Shown here: in pieces, positions 29,626 to 37,591 of the stretch
Layout: every line of letters starts with the position of its first letter
Position numbering within the stretch: position 1 is the stretch's first letter
Origin: Solirubrobacterales bacterium
GTDB lineage: Bacteria > Actinomycetota > Thermoleophilia > Solirubrobacterales > Solirubrobacteraceae
Direction: 5' to 3'
DNA length: 64,000 bases
Assembly (NCBI GenBank): GCA_019240115.1
Contig: JAFAYV010000011.1
Location: 62,001-126,000, forward strand
The notes under the pieces: model-generated
The model's database searches: none
Told to the model about the DNA's origin: nothing
What the model saw: only the letters and a program-made list of their open reading frames with translations
Made by a program: the position numbers and the translations under genes

Positions 29626-29702
29626 CGCCGCGAGCCGCCGGGCGAGCGTGGTCCGGAGGGGCGAGCCCAGCCCCGTGCCGGCGTCCCAGCCGGGGCCCGC
29701 GG

Positions 29703-30347
29703 TCAGGCGAGGGCGGCGAGCGCGTCGGGAATCGCGGTGGAGCCCGCGCGCAGGACGAAGTTGCGGCCGATCGTGCCGGGGTCGTGCAGCACCTCGGCGA
29801 TCGTCGCCGCGACGTCGGCTCGGGAGATCTGCCGCTCGCCCTCCTCGGCGGTCGAGACGGCGTGGGTCGCGGGGTCGTCGGTCAGCGACACCGGGCGCAC
29901 GATCGTGAAGCGAAGGCCGCTGTCGCTCAGCTCGGCGTCGGCCTGGCCCTTGGCGCGCATATAGGTGCCGAACCCGCCGTCGTCGGGCGAGCGCGGATCG
30001 GCGCCCGAGGCCGACACCATCACGTAGCGGGCGATCCCGTTGCTGCGCGCGGCCGAGATCAGCTTGATCGCCCCATCGTGGTCCATCGACCACTTGCGCT
30101 GCGGCCCGCTGCCGGGACCCGCGCCGGCGGCGAAGACGATCGCGTCGGCGGGGCCGATCTCGGCGGCCAGCGCGTCGGCGTCGAGCGCCTCCAGGTCGGC
30201 GACGAGTGGCGTCGCCCCGGCCGCCTGCACGTCGGCGCCATGGTCGGGGTTGCGAATCAGCGCGCGCACCTCGTCGCCGCGATCGGCGAGGATCCGCTCG
30301 AGCAGCAGCGCGATCTTGCCGTGGCCACCGGCGACGACGACGTCCAT
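29703..30347 (-). CDS. Atypical SDR, NAD(P)H-binding protein (YwnB/SDR_a5-like)
   Basis: 214 aa with dinucleotide loop VVAGGHGKIALLLERIL at the N-terminus, VFAAGAGPGSG, and YVMVSASGADPRSPDDGG. It lacks the YxxxK catalytic pair of classical SDRs and resembles NAD(P)-binding, NmrA-like proteins. Function is unknown; redox sensing or flavin reductase-like roles occur in relatives. ATG 30347 is preferred over 30359 because TATGGT lies 7 nt before it. It shares a 37-bp divergent promoter region with mutY. Confidence 0.82.
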   Translation of the reverse strand: MDVVVAGGHGKIALLLERILADRGDEVRALIRNPDHGADVQAAGATPLVADLEALDADALAAEIGPADAIVFAAGAGPGSGPQRKWSMDHDGAIKLISAARSNGIARYVMVSASGADPRSPDDGGFGTYMRAKGQADAELSDSGLRFTIVRPVSLTDDPATHAVSTAEEGERQISRADVAATIAEVLHDPGTIGRNFVLRAGSTAIPDALAALA

Positions 30348-30354
30348 GGTGGCG

Positions 30355-30360
30355 ACCATA
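30355..30360 (-). promoter_or_regulatory. -10 hexamer TATGGT of SDR gene
   Basis: It lies 7 nt before ATG 30347 on the minus strand and faces the mutY -10 element 10 bp away. Confidence 0.5.
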
Positions 30361-30370
30361 GCTCAGGGGG

Positions 30371-30376
30371 TACGCT
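30371..30376 (+). promoter_or_regulatory. -10 hexamer TACGCT of mutY-like gene
   Basis: It ends 8 nt before GTG 30385, indicating a leaderless GTG start. Confidence 0.5.
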
Positions 30377-30384
30377 CCCGCCGG

Positions 30385-31212
30385 GTGAGGGCGTGGAGCG
30401 TGCGCGATCCCGCCGTCGCGGCGGTGATCGAGTGGTGGAGCGCGAACGCGCGGGCGCTGCCCTGGCGCGCGACCCGCGACGTCTACGCGGTCTGGGTGTC
30501 CGAGGTGATGTCCAGCCAGACCACCGTCGCCCGCTCGGCGGCCGCGTGGGAGCGCTGGATGCGGCGCTGGCCGACCGTGCACGCGCTCGCGACGGCCTCG
30601 CTGACCGACGTGCTCGCCGAGTGGCACGGCCTCGGCTACCCCCGGCGGGCGCGCGACCTTCACCGCTCCGCGCGCATCGTCGCGGCGTCGGGATGGCCCG
30701 ACGATCTCACTCAACTGCCCGGCGTCGGCGCCTACGTGGCGGCCGCGATCCGCTGCTTTGCGCTGCAGGAGCCCGTGCTCCCGGTCGACGTCAACGTCCG
30801 CCGGGTGCTCGACCGTCGCCTCCCCGGCGGAATCGACATCGCGGGCGACCCGTGGCGCGCCGGGCAGGCGATCATGGAGTTCGGCCAGCGGATCTGCGCG
30901 GCGCGACCCCGCTGCGGGGAGTGCCCGGTCAGCGACGGGTGTCCAACGGTTGGCGCTCTTGGAGGCGCGGCCGCCGCCCGGAGCGCCCCGCGCGCCCGGA
31001 GCGCCCCGGGTCCGGGGGCCGCCTCGCTTCCCGTCCGCCGGCGCCGGCCCTACGAGGGCAGCGTGCGCCAACGCCGCGGGCGGCTGCTCGGACGCGTGCT
31101 GGCCGAGGGCGTGGTGGAGCTCGCCGCCGACGACCGGGAGGCCGCGCGCGGCCTCGTCGCCGACGGGCTCGCGTTCCTCGACGACGCGGGCCGGCTGCGA
31201 ACGCCGGACTGA
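30385..31212 (+). CDS. A/G-specific adenine DNA glycosylase, MutY type, short form
   Basis: 275 aa HhH-GPD glycosylase. Catalytic Glu is in WVSEVMSSQTTV and catalytic Asp in VLPVDVNVRRVLDRRL; the hairpin is LPGVGAYVAAAIRCFA. The 4Fe-4S cluster motif is CAARPRCGECPVSDGC, with five rather than the usual six residues in the first spacing. The C-terminal NUDIX-like 8-oxoG domain of E. coli MutY is absent; an Ala/Arg/Pro linker and about 60 residues follow instead. MSSQTTV replaces the usual MLQQTQV, so substrate preference may differ. Predicted role: removal of A opposite 8-oxoG. Confidence 0.88.
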   Translation: MRAWSVRDPAVAAVIEWWSANARALPWRATRDVYAVWVSEVMSSQTTVARSAAAWERWMRRWPTVHALATASLTDVLAEWHGLGYPRRARDLHRSARIVAASGWPDDLTQLPGVGAYVAAAIRCFALQEPVLPVDVNVRRVLDRRLPGGIDIAGDPWRAGQAIMEFGQRICAARPRCGECPVSDGCPTVGALGGAAAARSAPRARSAPGPGAASLPVRRRRPYEGSVRQRRGRLLGRVLAEGVVELAADDREAARGLVADGLAFLDDAGRLRTPD

Positions 31213-31254
31213 CCCCGTCGTCTCCGGGCCACGCGACCCCGTAGCCGCGCGCGC

Positions 31255-31278
31255 CGGGCGCCGATGCCGCGGCGCCCG
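31255..31278 (+). terminator. Hairpin after mutY
   Basis: CGGGCGCC (31255-31262), an 8-nt loop and GGCGCCCG (31271-31278) form a perfect 8-bp stem 43 nt after the stop. No T tract follows. Confidence 0.45.
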
Positions 31279-31683
31279 CTCCGGCACTGGGCGCCACACC
31301 GCCTTGGCATGCCGGCTGGATCGAACATCGACTCTGACCCGAGGACCACCTCGGGTGCCGCCGTCGTCGATGTGAGCGGGGGTTGCGCGACTTCGACGCC
31401 AACGGCGACGCGTGGCTGTCGCTTGACCCCCGTCGAGCGGGGGCTCTACGACATGCACCCGCGCGGGTGTCCCGTGTTTGTCGCGCTCCCCCCGGGCGAC
31501 GGGCGGTCCGCCCGTCGCCCGCCAACCGACGCCCGTCGCCCGCCACATCAACCCAGACCACGCGCGGAGCCGGACCGCGCGGACACGAGGGTTCGCCCGA
31601 GCTGTCCTCGCCCGGCCCGCCCGAGCTCTTCTGGCCCGATTCATGCGAGCTCCGGGGCCGGTGGCCGCCGGAACGTCCCGCGG
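31279..31683. other. Non-coding stretch between mutY and the repeat element
   Basis: I see no gene. A perfect hairpin with CCCCCG/CGGGGG arms lies at about 31426-31443, and short direct repeats of CGCCCGTCG type around 31500-31545. A minus-strand frame EVVLGSESMFDPAGMP is open but unrecognised. Possibly decayed coding DNA. Confidence 0.4.
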
Positions 31684-31709
31684 GACCGGCTTATTGGCGG
31701 CCACCCCCC
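31684..31709 (+). repeat. 26-bp dispersed element, copy 1
   Basis: It begins GACCGGCTTATTGGCGGCC and is identical over 26 bp to 59825-59850 on the opposite strand. It is followed by GC-rich tandem repeats, as at the other site. Confidence 0.85.
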
Positions 31710-31805
31710 GGCGGCCACCCCTCGGCGGCTGCCCCACGGCGGCCACCCCCCGGCGGCCACCCCCGGCGGCCACCCCCGGCGGCCACCCCCCGGCGGCCGC
31801 CGACG
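31705..31805 (+). repeat. GC-rich tandem tract (CGGCGGCCACCCC type)
   Basis: About seven imperfect 12-15-bp units between the 26-bp element and the 3' end of the hydroxyproline epimerase gene. Confidence 0.85.
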
Positions 31806-31836
31806 CACGGGGTCCAGCGCGACTCAGCCGTCCGGG

Positions 31837-32838
31837 CTACAGCACGAACCCCGCGGGGAAGGGGTCGTCCTCGGCGAGCAGGTAGCTCGCCAGGCCGGTG
31901 ATCCAGGCGCGTCCCGTGATCTCGGGAACGATCGCGGTGCGACCGGCGATCTTGACGACGTCGACGACGCGGCCGGTGAAGCGGGTGCCCAGCGGCGACT
32001 CGTTGACGAAGGGCTCGCCGAGGGCGAGGACGCCCCGGGCGTGCAGCTGGGCGAGCCGGGCGCACGTGCCGGTGCCGCAGGGCGAGCGGTCGAGCCAGCC
32101 GGGATGGATCGCAGTCGCCGCGCGCGCGTCGGCGCCGTCGCGGCCCGGCGCGTGGAAGACGACGTGACGGCAGCCGTGGATCTGCGGATGCTCGGGGTGG
32201 GTGGGCTCGGCAACGGCGTCGATGGACGCCATGAGGGCCAGGCCCGCCTCGATCAGCTCGCCGCTCCGCGCCGGCGCGACCTCGAGCCCGACCGCCGCAG
32301 CGTCGACGAGCGCATAGAAGTTGCCGCCGAAGGCGAGGTCGTAGACGACCGAGCCGAGGCCGGGCACCTCGACGACGGCGTCGCGATGCTCGAGGAAGGC
32401 GGGAACGTTGCGCAGCGTCACCGATCGGGCGCGGCCGTCGCTGACCTGCACGCGGGCGACGACCAGCCCGGCCGGCGTGTCGAGCCGGACCACGGTCTCG
32501 GGCTCGACGACGGGCACCATGCCCGTCTCCACGAGGACGGTGGCCACGCCCATCGTCCCGTGGCCGCACATGGGCAGGCATCCCGAGACCTCGATGAAGA
32601 GCACCCCCCAATCGGCGTCGGGCCGGGTCGCGGGTTGGAGGATCGCGCCCGACATCGCCCCGTGGCCGCGCGGCTCGTGCATCAGCAGCGTGCGCAGGCC
32701 GTCCATCTCGGACTCGAAGTGGCGCCGGCGCTCGAGCATCGTCGCCCCCGGGATGGGCGCGACGCCGCCGGTGATCACGCGCGTCGGCATCCCCTCGGTG
32801 TGGGAGTCGACGGCCTGCAGGGTGCGGCGGCTGCGCAT
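31837..32838 (-). CDS. 4-hydroxyproline 2-epimerase (proline racemase family)
   Basis: 333 aa, normal for the family. The two catalytic bases are Cys91 in MCGHGTMG and the Cys of DRSPCGTGTCARLAQL, so it is an epimerase/racemase and not the Thr-containing trans-3-hydroxyproline dehydratase. The N-terminus AVDSHTEGMPTRVITGG is typical. It converts trans-4-hydroxy-L-proline to cis-4-hydroxy-D-proline, the substrate of the dehydrogenase encoded by 34600-37360. The assignment over proline racemase rests mainly on context. It starts 6 nt after the deaminase stop in one operon. Confidence 0.9.
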   Translation of the reverse strand: MRSRRTLQAVDSHTEGMPTRVITGGVAPIPGATMLERRRHFESEMDGLRTLLMHEPRGHGAMSGAILQPATRPDADWGVLFIEVSGCLPMCGHGTMGVATVLVETGMVPVVEPETVVRLDTPAGLVVARVQVSDGRARSVTLRNVPAFLEHRDAVVEVPGLGSVVYDLAFGGNFYALVDAAAVGLEVAPARSGELIEAGLALMASIDAVAEPTHPEHPQIHGCRHVVFHAPGRDGADARAATAIHPGWLDRSPCGTGTCARLAQLHARGVLALGEPFVNESPLGTRFTGRVVDVVKIAGRTAIVPEITGRAWITGLASYLLAEDDPFPAGFVL

Positions 32839-32844
32839 GTCCGC

Positions 32845-33723
32845 TCACACCGGCGCCGGGACCAGCGCGGCGATCGCGTCGGCGACCTCGCGCCGCTCGT
32901 CGCCGGTGAGATCGAGGCGCGGCGGGCGGCACGGGCCTCCGTAGCGGCCGATCGCGTCCATGCCGGCTTTGAAGTACTGCACGAGCTTCGGGGTCATGTC
33001 CATCCGCGCCAGCGCGGCGACCCGGGCGTAGAGCTCGCGCGCGGGGGCCAGCTCGCCCGACCGCGCGTGCGCCCACAGCGCCACGCACTCGACGGGCGCG
33101 ACGTTGACCACCCCCGAGACCCACCCCGAGGCCCCGGCGGCCGCGCCCTCGAGCGCCCAGTCGTCGCCGCCGACCATGACGTCGACGTCGCGCTGGAGCA
33201 GCTCGGCGATCCGCCGGGCGTCGCCCGAGCATTCCTTGACCGACACGAGGCCGTCGATCTCCATCAGCTCGGCGATGGCGGCGGCGGGGAGGTCGGTGCC
33301 GCCGCTGGCGTGCGGGTTGTTGTACAGCTGCAGCGGCAGCTCGGTGGCCGCCGCCACCTCGGCGAGGAACGCCCGCACCTCGCGATCGTCGCCGGCGTAG
33401 AGCAGCGGCGGCAGGCACATGAGCGCGTCGGCGCCCGCCGCCGCGGCGTCGCGCGCATAGGCGGCGGCTGCGGCGGCGCCGGTCGCTGAGATGCCGGCGA
33501 TCACCGGGACCCGCCCGGCGGCCGCCTCGACGCAAGCGGCGATCACCGCGGCCCGCTCGTCGCGGGTCAGCGCGGACGCCTCGCCCATCGTGCCGCAGGC
33601 GGTGACGCCGGCGCACCCGGACTCGATCAGCCATTCCACGTGCTCGCGCAGCCGCGCCAGCGCGAGCGTGCCGTCGGCCTCGAACGGGGTGGTCACGGCA
33701 CTGACGACGCCAGTGAAGATCAT
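32845..33723 (-). CDS. DapA-family lyase, probable 1-pyrroline-4-hydroxy-2-carboxylate deaminase
   Basis: 292 aa class I aldolase-fold protein: GTMGEASALTRDE, the catalytic Tyr in LYNNPHASGG and the Schiff-base Lys in GLVSVKECSGD. DapA itself is possible on family grounds, but the position between a hydroxyproline epimerase and its GntR regulator fits the deaminase that makes 2-oxoglutarate semialdehyde. ATG 33723 overlaps the regulator TGA (ATGA), with GGAG 4 nt upstream. The semialdehyde dehydrogenase expected next is not in the window. Confidence 0.85.
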   Translation of the reverse strand: MIFTGVVSAVTTPFEADGTLALARLREHVEWLIESGCAGVTACGTMGEASALTRDERAAVIAACVEAAAGRVPVIAGISATGAAAAAAYARDAAAAGADALMCLPPLLYAGDDREVRAFLAEVAAATELPLQLYNNPHASGGTDLPAAAIAELMEIDGLVSVKECSGDARRIAELLQRDVDVMVGGDDWALEGAAAGASGWVSGVVNVAPVECVALWAHARSGELAPARELYARVAALARMDMTPKLVQYFKAGMDAIGRYGGPCRPPRLDLTGDERREVADAIAALVPAPV

Positions 33724-34460
33724 GGCGCTCCTTCCTCGGTTGGGCCGGACAGCGCCATGTAGCGGCGCACCCGGCGCAGGTGTTCGCGGGCGAACATCTC
33801 GGCGGCGGGGTCGCCGGCGACGATCGCCTCGTAGATCATGCGGTGCTCGGCCCCGTGCAGGCGCATCCGCCCCGGATCGGTCAGCGAGTCGTCGCGCAGG
33901 CGTCGCCAGAAGGGCTGATCCATCATCGTCGCCAGCTGATCGCAGAGCGCCATGACGACCGGGTTGCCGGTCATGACGCCGATCCGGCGGTGAAACCGGC
34001 GATCGCCCTCCGACCATGCGGCGAGCTCAGACGGGCTGGCGGGATCACTGAGGCGGTCCATCTCGGCGAGGATGCGCTCGGCGTCGGGGTCGGGGCGGGC
34101 TCGCAGCGCCGCCATCGCGGCGACCGCCGGCTCGAAGGCCTCGCGAGCGTCGAGCAACGCGGACGGGCCGGCCTCGTGCGCCTGCAGCGCGCTCGCCTCT
34201 GTCGCCTCGGCGCGGCGGTGCGCCTCGCGGGTCACGTAGGAGCCCGAACCGGGTCGGGTCTCGACGATCCCCACGACCTGCAGCAGACCGATCGCCTCGC
34301 GCACCGAGGCCCGGCTGACCTCGAGGCCGCGAGCGAGGTCGCGCTCGGAGGGCAGCCGCTCGCCCGACGGAAGCCGGCCCGCGCGCACATCGGCAAGGAG
34401 CCGCTGCGCGACCTGCTCGTGGACCTGGACCGCGCGGAAGGGCTCGCTCGAGATCGCCAT
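33720..34460 (-). CDS. GntR-family (FadR subfamily) regulator of hydroxyproline genes
   Basis: 246 aa: an N-terminal winged helix with GERLPSERDLARGLEVSRAS and GIVETRPGSGSYV, and an all-helical FCD ligand domain with DRRFHRRIG and HRMIYEAI metal/ligand histidines. It heads the deaminase-epimerase operon and overlaps the deaminase by 4 bp. A TAGATT element lies 10 nt before ATG 34460 within GGTATAGATTATGAACC, a plausible autoregulatory site. It probably responds to hydroxyproline or a catabolite (inference). Confidence 0.9.
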   Translation of the reverse strand: MAISSEPFRAVQVHEQVAQRLLADVRAGRLPSGERLPSERDLARGLEVSRASVREAIGLLQVVGIVETRPGSGSYVTREAHRRAEATEASALQAHEAGPSALLDAREAFEPAVAAMAALRARPDPDAERILAEMDRLSDPASPSELAAWSEGDRRFHRRIGVMTGNPVVMALCDQLATMMDQPFWRRLRDDSLTDPGRMRLHGAEHRMIYEAIVAGDPAAEMFAREHLRRVRRYMALSGPTEEGAP

Positions 34461-34464
34461 TGCG

Positions 34465-34483
34465 GTTCATAATCTATACCAGT
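34465..34483. promoter_or_regulatory. AT-rich promoter/operator candidate of GntR gene
   Basis: On the minus strand this reads GGTATAGATTATGAACC, an island of A/T in GC-rich DNA with an imperfect GGT...ACC symmetry and an embedded TAGATT -10, just upstream of the regulator start. Confidence 0.45.
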
Positions 34484-34599
34484 TCGGCCCGAAACGTGGT
34501 CCGGGAGGAGTCCATGAGCACCGACCCGCGCCAGCGCTTCCCGAACGCTCCGGCGGCGCTCCTGCCCTCGGCGCTGCACGATGAGAACCCGCGCGGCGA

Positions 34600-34845
34600 T
34601 CACCGCGGCGCCGACGGCGGACGCCGTGGCGGCACGCGGCTGACGAGCATGCCCGGCTCGGCCGGGCTCTGGCAGGCGACGACCCGGCCGCGGCCGGCGA
34701 CATCGACGAGGCAGCCCTGGCAGACGCCGATCGCGCAGAACAGGCCGGAGTCGAGCCCGGCGACCAGCAGCGCGGCGGCGACCGTCTGACCCGGACGCGC
34801 AGGGATCGCGACGCCGTCGCAGGTGAACGTGAACGATGCGGTCAT
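34600..34845 (-). CDS. (2Fe-2S)-binding small subunit of D-hydroxyproline dehydrogenase
   Basis: 81 aa ferredoxin-like protein with the four-cysteine pattern FCAIGVCQGCLVDV...VVACQSP, matching the small subunit of three-component hydroxyproline/amine dehydrogenases. It is short at both ends compared with the usual 90-100 residues. Its ATG overlaps the TGA of the FAD subunit (ATGA). Predicted to pass electrons between the catalytic subunit and the FAD/NAD(P) partner. Confidence 0.85.
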   Translation of the reverse strand: MTASFTFTCDGVAIPARPGQTVAAALLVAGLDSGLFCAIGVCQGCLVDVAGRGRVVACQSPAEPGMLVSRVPPRRPPSAPR

Positions 34846-35996
34846 CGCGCGGCTGCCGCGAAGCGATCCGGGGTGAACGGCGTCGCATCGACCGCGGGCT
34901 CGGCCCCGGTGACGAGCGCCGCGACGAGCTCTCCGGTGGCGGGGGCGAGCGCGACCCCGGCGCCCTCGTGCCCGGTGGCGACGATCAGCCCCTCGAGCCC
35001 GTCAAAGCCGCCGATCGCCGGCAGATGGTCCGGGGTGAACGGGCGCAGGCCGGCGTAGACGCGCAGCGCCCGCAGCGTGCCGAGCACGGGGAAGAAGCGG
35101 ATCGCGCGGTCGACGATGGCGCCCGCGACCGCGAGATCGGCGCCGCGATCAAAACCGACGAGCTCGCGGCTGGAGCCGAGCAGCACCGTGCCCGACGCCG
35201 TCGACTCAACGACCATCGCCACCTGGAGCCCCTCGTCGGCGGTCTCGATCGCGGTCAGATAGCCCGCCTCCGAGAGCTTGCGCGCGAACAGCCCGGGCGC
35301 ACGCTCGGTGACGACGATCTGCCCCTTGCGCGGCGCGAGCGGGAGCTCCCGATCGGCGTCGCGCACCAGCGGGGCCGACCACGCGCCGGCCGCGACCACG
35401 ACGGTGCCGGCGGGCACGATCTCGCCATCATGCAGCTGCACCCCGACGACCCGCTCGCCGGCCCGCCGCAGCCGGCGCACGCCGGCGCCGAGACGCACCG
35501 CCGCGCCGTGGGCGCGCGCGTCCGCGAGCAGCGCCTCGACGGCGAGCCGGGGCTCGACCTGGGCGTCGCCGGCGAACAGGAGCCCGCCCGGGAGGTCGGA
35601 CGCCGCGTGTGGCTCCCGTGCGCGAAGCCCGGCGGCGTCGAGCGGCTCGCCGTGGACGCCGAAGGCCTCGAGCTCGCGCGCCAGCGCGGTCACGGCATCG
35701 AGCTCGGCCGGCGTCTCGGCGACGACGATCGAGCCCTTGGGGTCGAACTCGAAACCGAGCCGCAGCTCAGCAGCGAGCCGCTCCCAGAGCGCGCGACTGC
35801 GCAGGTGCAGCGCCAGCTCGCCGGGAACGTGCTTGTCCCAGGCCAGCAGGTTGCCCTCGCAGGCGCCGCTCGCTCCCGCGGCGGGCGCGGCGGCCTCGAG
35901 CACGGTGACGCGCACGCCGCCGCGCGCCAGAAAGGCGGCGCAGGCCGCGCCGACGATGCCCGCCCCGACCACCGCCGCGTCGGCCCCACGGCTCAT
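34842..35996 (-). CDS. FAD-dependent D-hydroxyproline dehydrogenase catalytic subunit (DadA-like)
   Basis: 384 aa DAO-type flavoprotein: AAVVGAGIVGAACAAFLARG dinucleotide motif at the N-terminus, GASGACEGNLLAWDK, and a C-terminal FAD segment with YAGLRPFTPDHLPAIGG and GHEGAGVALAPATGEL. It oxidises cis-4-hydroxy-D-proline to the pyrroline carboxylate in the predicted complex. It overlaps both neighbours by 4 bp. Glycine/sarcosine or D-amino acid oxidation is the alternative; context with the epimerase and deaminase decides. Confidence 0.9.
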   Translation of the reverse strand: MSRGADAAVVGAGIVGAACAAFLARGGVRVTVLEAAAPAAGASGACEGNLLAWDKHVPGELALHLRSRALWERLAAELRLGFEFDPKGSIVVAETPAELDAVTALARELEAFGVHGEPLDAAGLRAREPHAASDLPGGLLFAGDAQVEPRLAVEALLADARAHGAAVRLGAGVRRLRRAGERVVGVQLHDGEIVPAGTVVVAAGAWSAPLVRDADRELPLAPRKGQIVVTERAPGLFARKLSEAGYLTAIETADEGLQVAMVVESTASGTVLLGSSRELVGFDRGADLAVAGAIVDRAIRFFPVLGTLRALRVYAGLRPFTPDHLPAIGGFDGLEGLIVATGHEGAGVALAPATGELVAALVTGAEPAVDATPFTPDRFAAAAR

Positions 35997-37360
35997 CGCC
36001 CGAGCGCCGCCAGCGTGCGCAACGGGACCGGGCGGAGCGGCGGCCGGACGGTGAACGACTCGCCGGCGGCCGCGGGGCGTCCGATGACCTCGGCGATAAG
36101 CCGGGCGACCAGGCCGGCGCACATCCGCCCCTGACAGGGTCCCATGCCGACGCGGGTGGTGCGCTTGAGCTCGTTCGGCGACGCCGCGCCGGCGGCCGCC
36201 GCGGCTCGCACCGCCCCCGCGGTCACGCCCTCGCAGCGGCACACGACGGTGTCCTCGCCGGCGAGCTCCCAGACGCCTGGGCGCGGCGCGTAGGCGTCGG
36301 CGAGCAGCGCGGCCAGGTGGCGGTGGCGGCGACGGGCGCGGCGGGCCGCGTCGCTTGGGCCGGCGCCGAATCCCGCCTCGGCAGCCGCCGCGGCGCCGGC
36401 GACCGCGCCCTCGGCGCGCGCCAGCCCGGCACCGCCGATTCCGGTCGCCTCGCCGGCGGCGAACACGCCCGCGGCGATGGTCCGCTGCTCGCGATCGACG
36501 ACCACCGCCCGCTGCTGGCCGCGAGCGTCCCAGCGGATCTCGCACCCGAGCGCCGCGGCGAGGTCGACGGCGGGCACGAAGCCGTACGCGAGGCAGACGC
36601 AGTCGACCTCGAGTCGCCGCTCGGTTCCCGGCATCGGGCGCCAGTCACCGTCGAGCCGCACGAGGATCGCGCCGCGGACCCGGTCGGGACCCTCGACGCG
36701 CACGATTCCGCGACCGGCGAGCACGGGGACGCCGGCGCGCCGCAGCGCGCGGCGGTAGCGCGCGAGGTCGAGCAGTCGCTCGGGGTGCAGCGCGGCGCGG
36801 TCCGCGTGGCGCGCGAGCGTCCGTCGGGTCGTCGCCTCGAGCACGGCGACGACCTCCGTGCCGGCCCCGGCAAGCCCGAGCGCGGCGACGAGCCCGAACG
36901 GTCCGGCCCCGACGACGAGCGCCCGGGCGCCGGGGCGGACGCATTGGCCCTTGACGAGCGCCTGTGCGCCGCCGGCGGTCAGCACCCCCGGCAGCGTCCA
37001 GCCGGGAAGCGCGATCGGGCGATCGTGCCCGCCGGTAGCGACGACGATCGCGCGCGGCCGCAGGCGCTGTGCCGACCCGTCGGGCCCGCCGAGCAGCAGC
37101 GTCCGCTCGGAGTCGGCGCCCCAGGCCACCGTGTCGGTCAGCACCCGGACCGGCGCACGCTGCAGCTCGCGCACCGCGGCGGCCGGCTCGGCGGCGGCGG
37201 GATCGAGCTCGGGCGCCGGCCGGCGCCAGATCTGGCCGCCCGGTCGGGATCCTTCGTCGATCAGCGTGACCGCGGCTCCGCTCGACGCGGCGGCCAGGGC
37301 GGCGGCGATGCCGGCCGGGCCGGCGCCGACCACGACGACGTCCGGCGACGAGCCGGTCAC
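35993..37360 (-). CDS. NAD(P)/FAD-dependent oxidoreductase subunit with BFD-like 2Fe-2S domain
   Basis: 455 aa. VVVVGAGPAGIAAALAAASS and RALVVGAGPFGLVAALGLAG bind FAD and NAD(P); GGQIWRR is typical of the HcnB/LhpE/SoxA-like family. The C-terminus carries a BFD-like cluster domain, CRCEGVTAG ... GMGPCQGRMCAG. It forms the large subunit of a three-part dehydrogenase with the two downstream genes. GTG 37360 overlaps the TGA of a ten-residue leader ORF, which points to coupled translation. Confidence 0.9.
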   Translation of the reverse strand: MTGSSPDVVVVGAGPAGIAAALAAASSGAAVTLIDEGSRPGGQIWRRPAPELDPAAAEPAAAVRELQRAPVRVLTDTVAWGADSERTLLLGGPDGSAQRLRPRAIVVATGGHDRPIALPGWTLPGVLTAGGAQALVKGQCVRPGARALVVGAGPFGLVAALGLAGAGTEVVAVLEATTRRTLARHADRAALHPERLLDLARYRRALRRAGVPVLAGRGIVRVEGPDRVRGAILVRLDGDWRPMPGTERRLEVDCVCLAYGFVPAVDLAAALGCEIRWDARGQQRAVVVDREQRTIAAGVFAAGEATGIGGAGLARAEGAVAGAAAAAEAGFGAGPSDAARRARRRHRHLAALLADAYAPRPGVWELAGEDTVVCRCEGVTAGAVRAAAAAGAASPNELKRTTRVGMGPCQGRMCAGLVARLIAEVIGRPAAAGESFTVRPPLRPVPLRTLAALGR

Positions 37361-37389
37361 CGCTCGGGGGGCTCGGCCTGGATCGGCAC
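37357..37389 (-). CDS. Ten-residue leader ORF (VPIQAEPPER) before hydroxyproline dehydrogenase
   Basis: GTG 37389 is preceded at 8 nt by a CATACT -10, so the mRNA would begin with this ORF. Its TGA overlaps the GTG of the large subunit (GTGA). Two Pro-Pro/Glu-Pro positions make it a possible ribosome-stalling regulatory peptide for proline-related metabolism (inference). Confidence 0.45.
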   Translation of the reverse strand: MPIQAEPPER

Positions 37390-37397
37390 GACGCTCA

Positions 37398-37403
37398 AGT
37401 ATG
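37398..37403 (-). promoter_or_regulatory. -10 hexamer CATACT of hydroxyproline dehydrogenase operon
   Basis: It is 8 nt before the leader ORF GTG and identical in sequence and spacing to the element at 8302-8307. Confidence 0.45.
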
Positions 37404-37404
37404 G

Positions 37405-37591
37405 CCCCGCCCCGTCCCGTCCCGTCCCGCCGACGCCGCCGCCCCACCCCGGACGCCGCGCCCCGATGCCGCCTCGGCGACCGCACCGCGCGGCCCCGTC
37501 CCGCCAAGCGCCGCCCCGCCCCAAGCGCGTCCCCGCGCCAAGCGCCGCCCCGCCCCGCCCCGCGCGCCGACGTCCACGTCGCCCGACCCGC
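37405..37591. repeat. C-rich low-complexity intergenic tract
   Basis: Strings of CCGTCC and CCGCCC with little else separate the hydroxyproline operon from the GlxA-like regulator. No gene seen. Confidence 0.7.

Noticed and set aside
34514-34789. Plus-strand small ORF (MSTDPRQRFPNAP...) with a GGGAGGAG Shine-Dalgarno
   Set aside because: Its second half is antisense to the (2Fe-2S) subunit and it matches no family. Possibly a remnant of a lost gene, but not supportable as a CDS.
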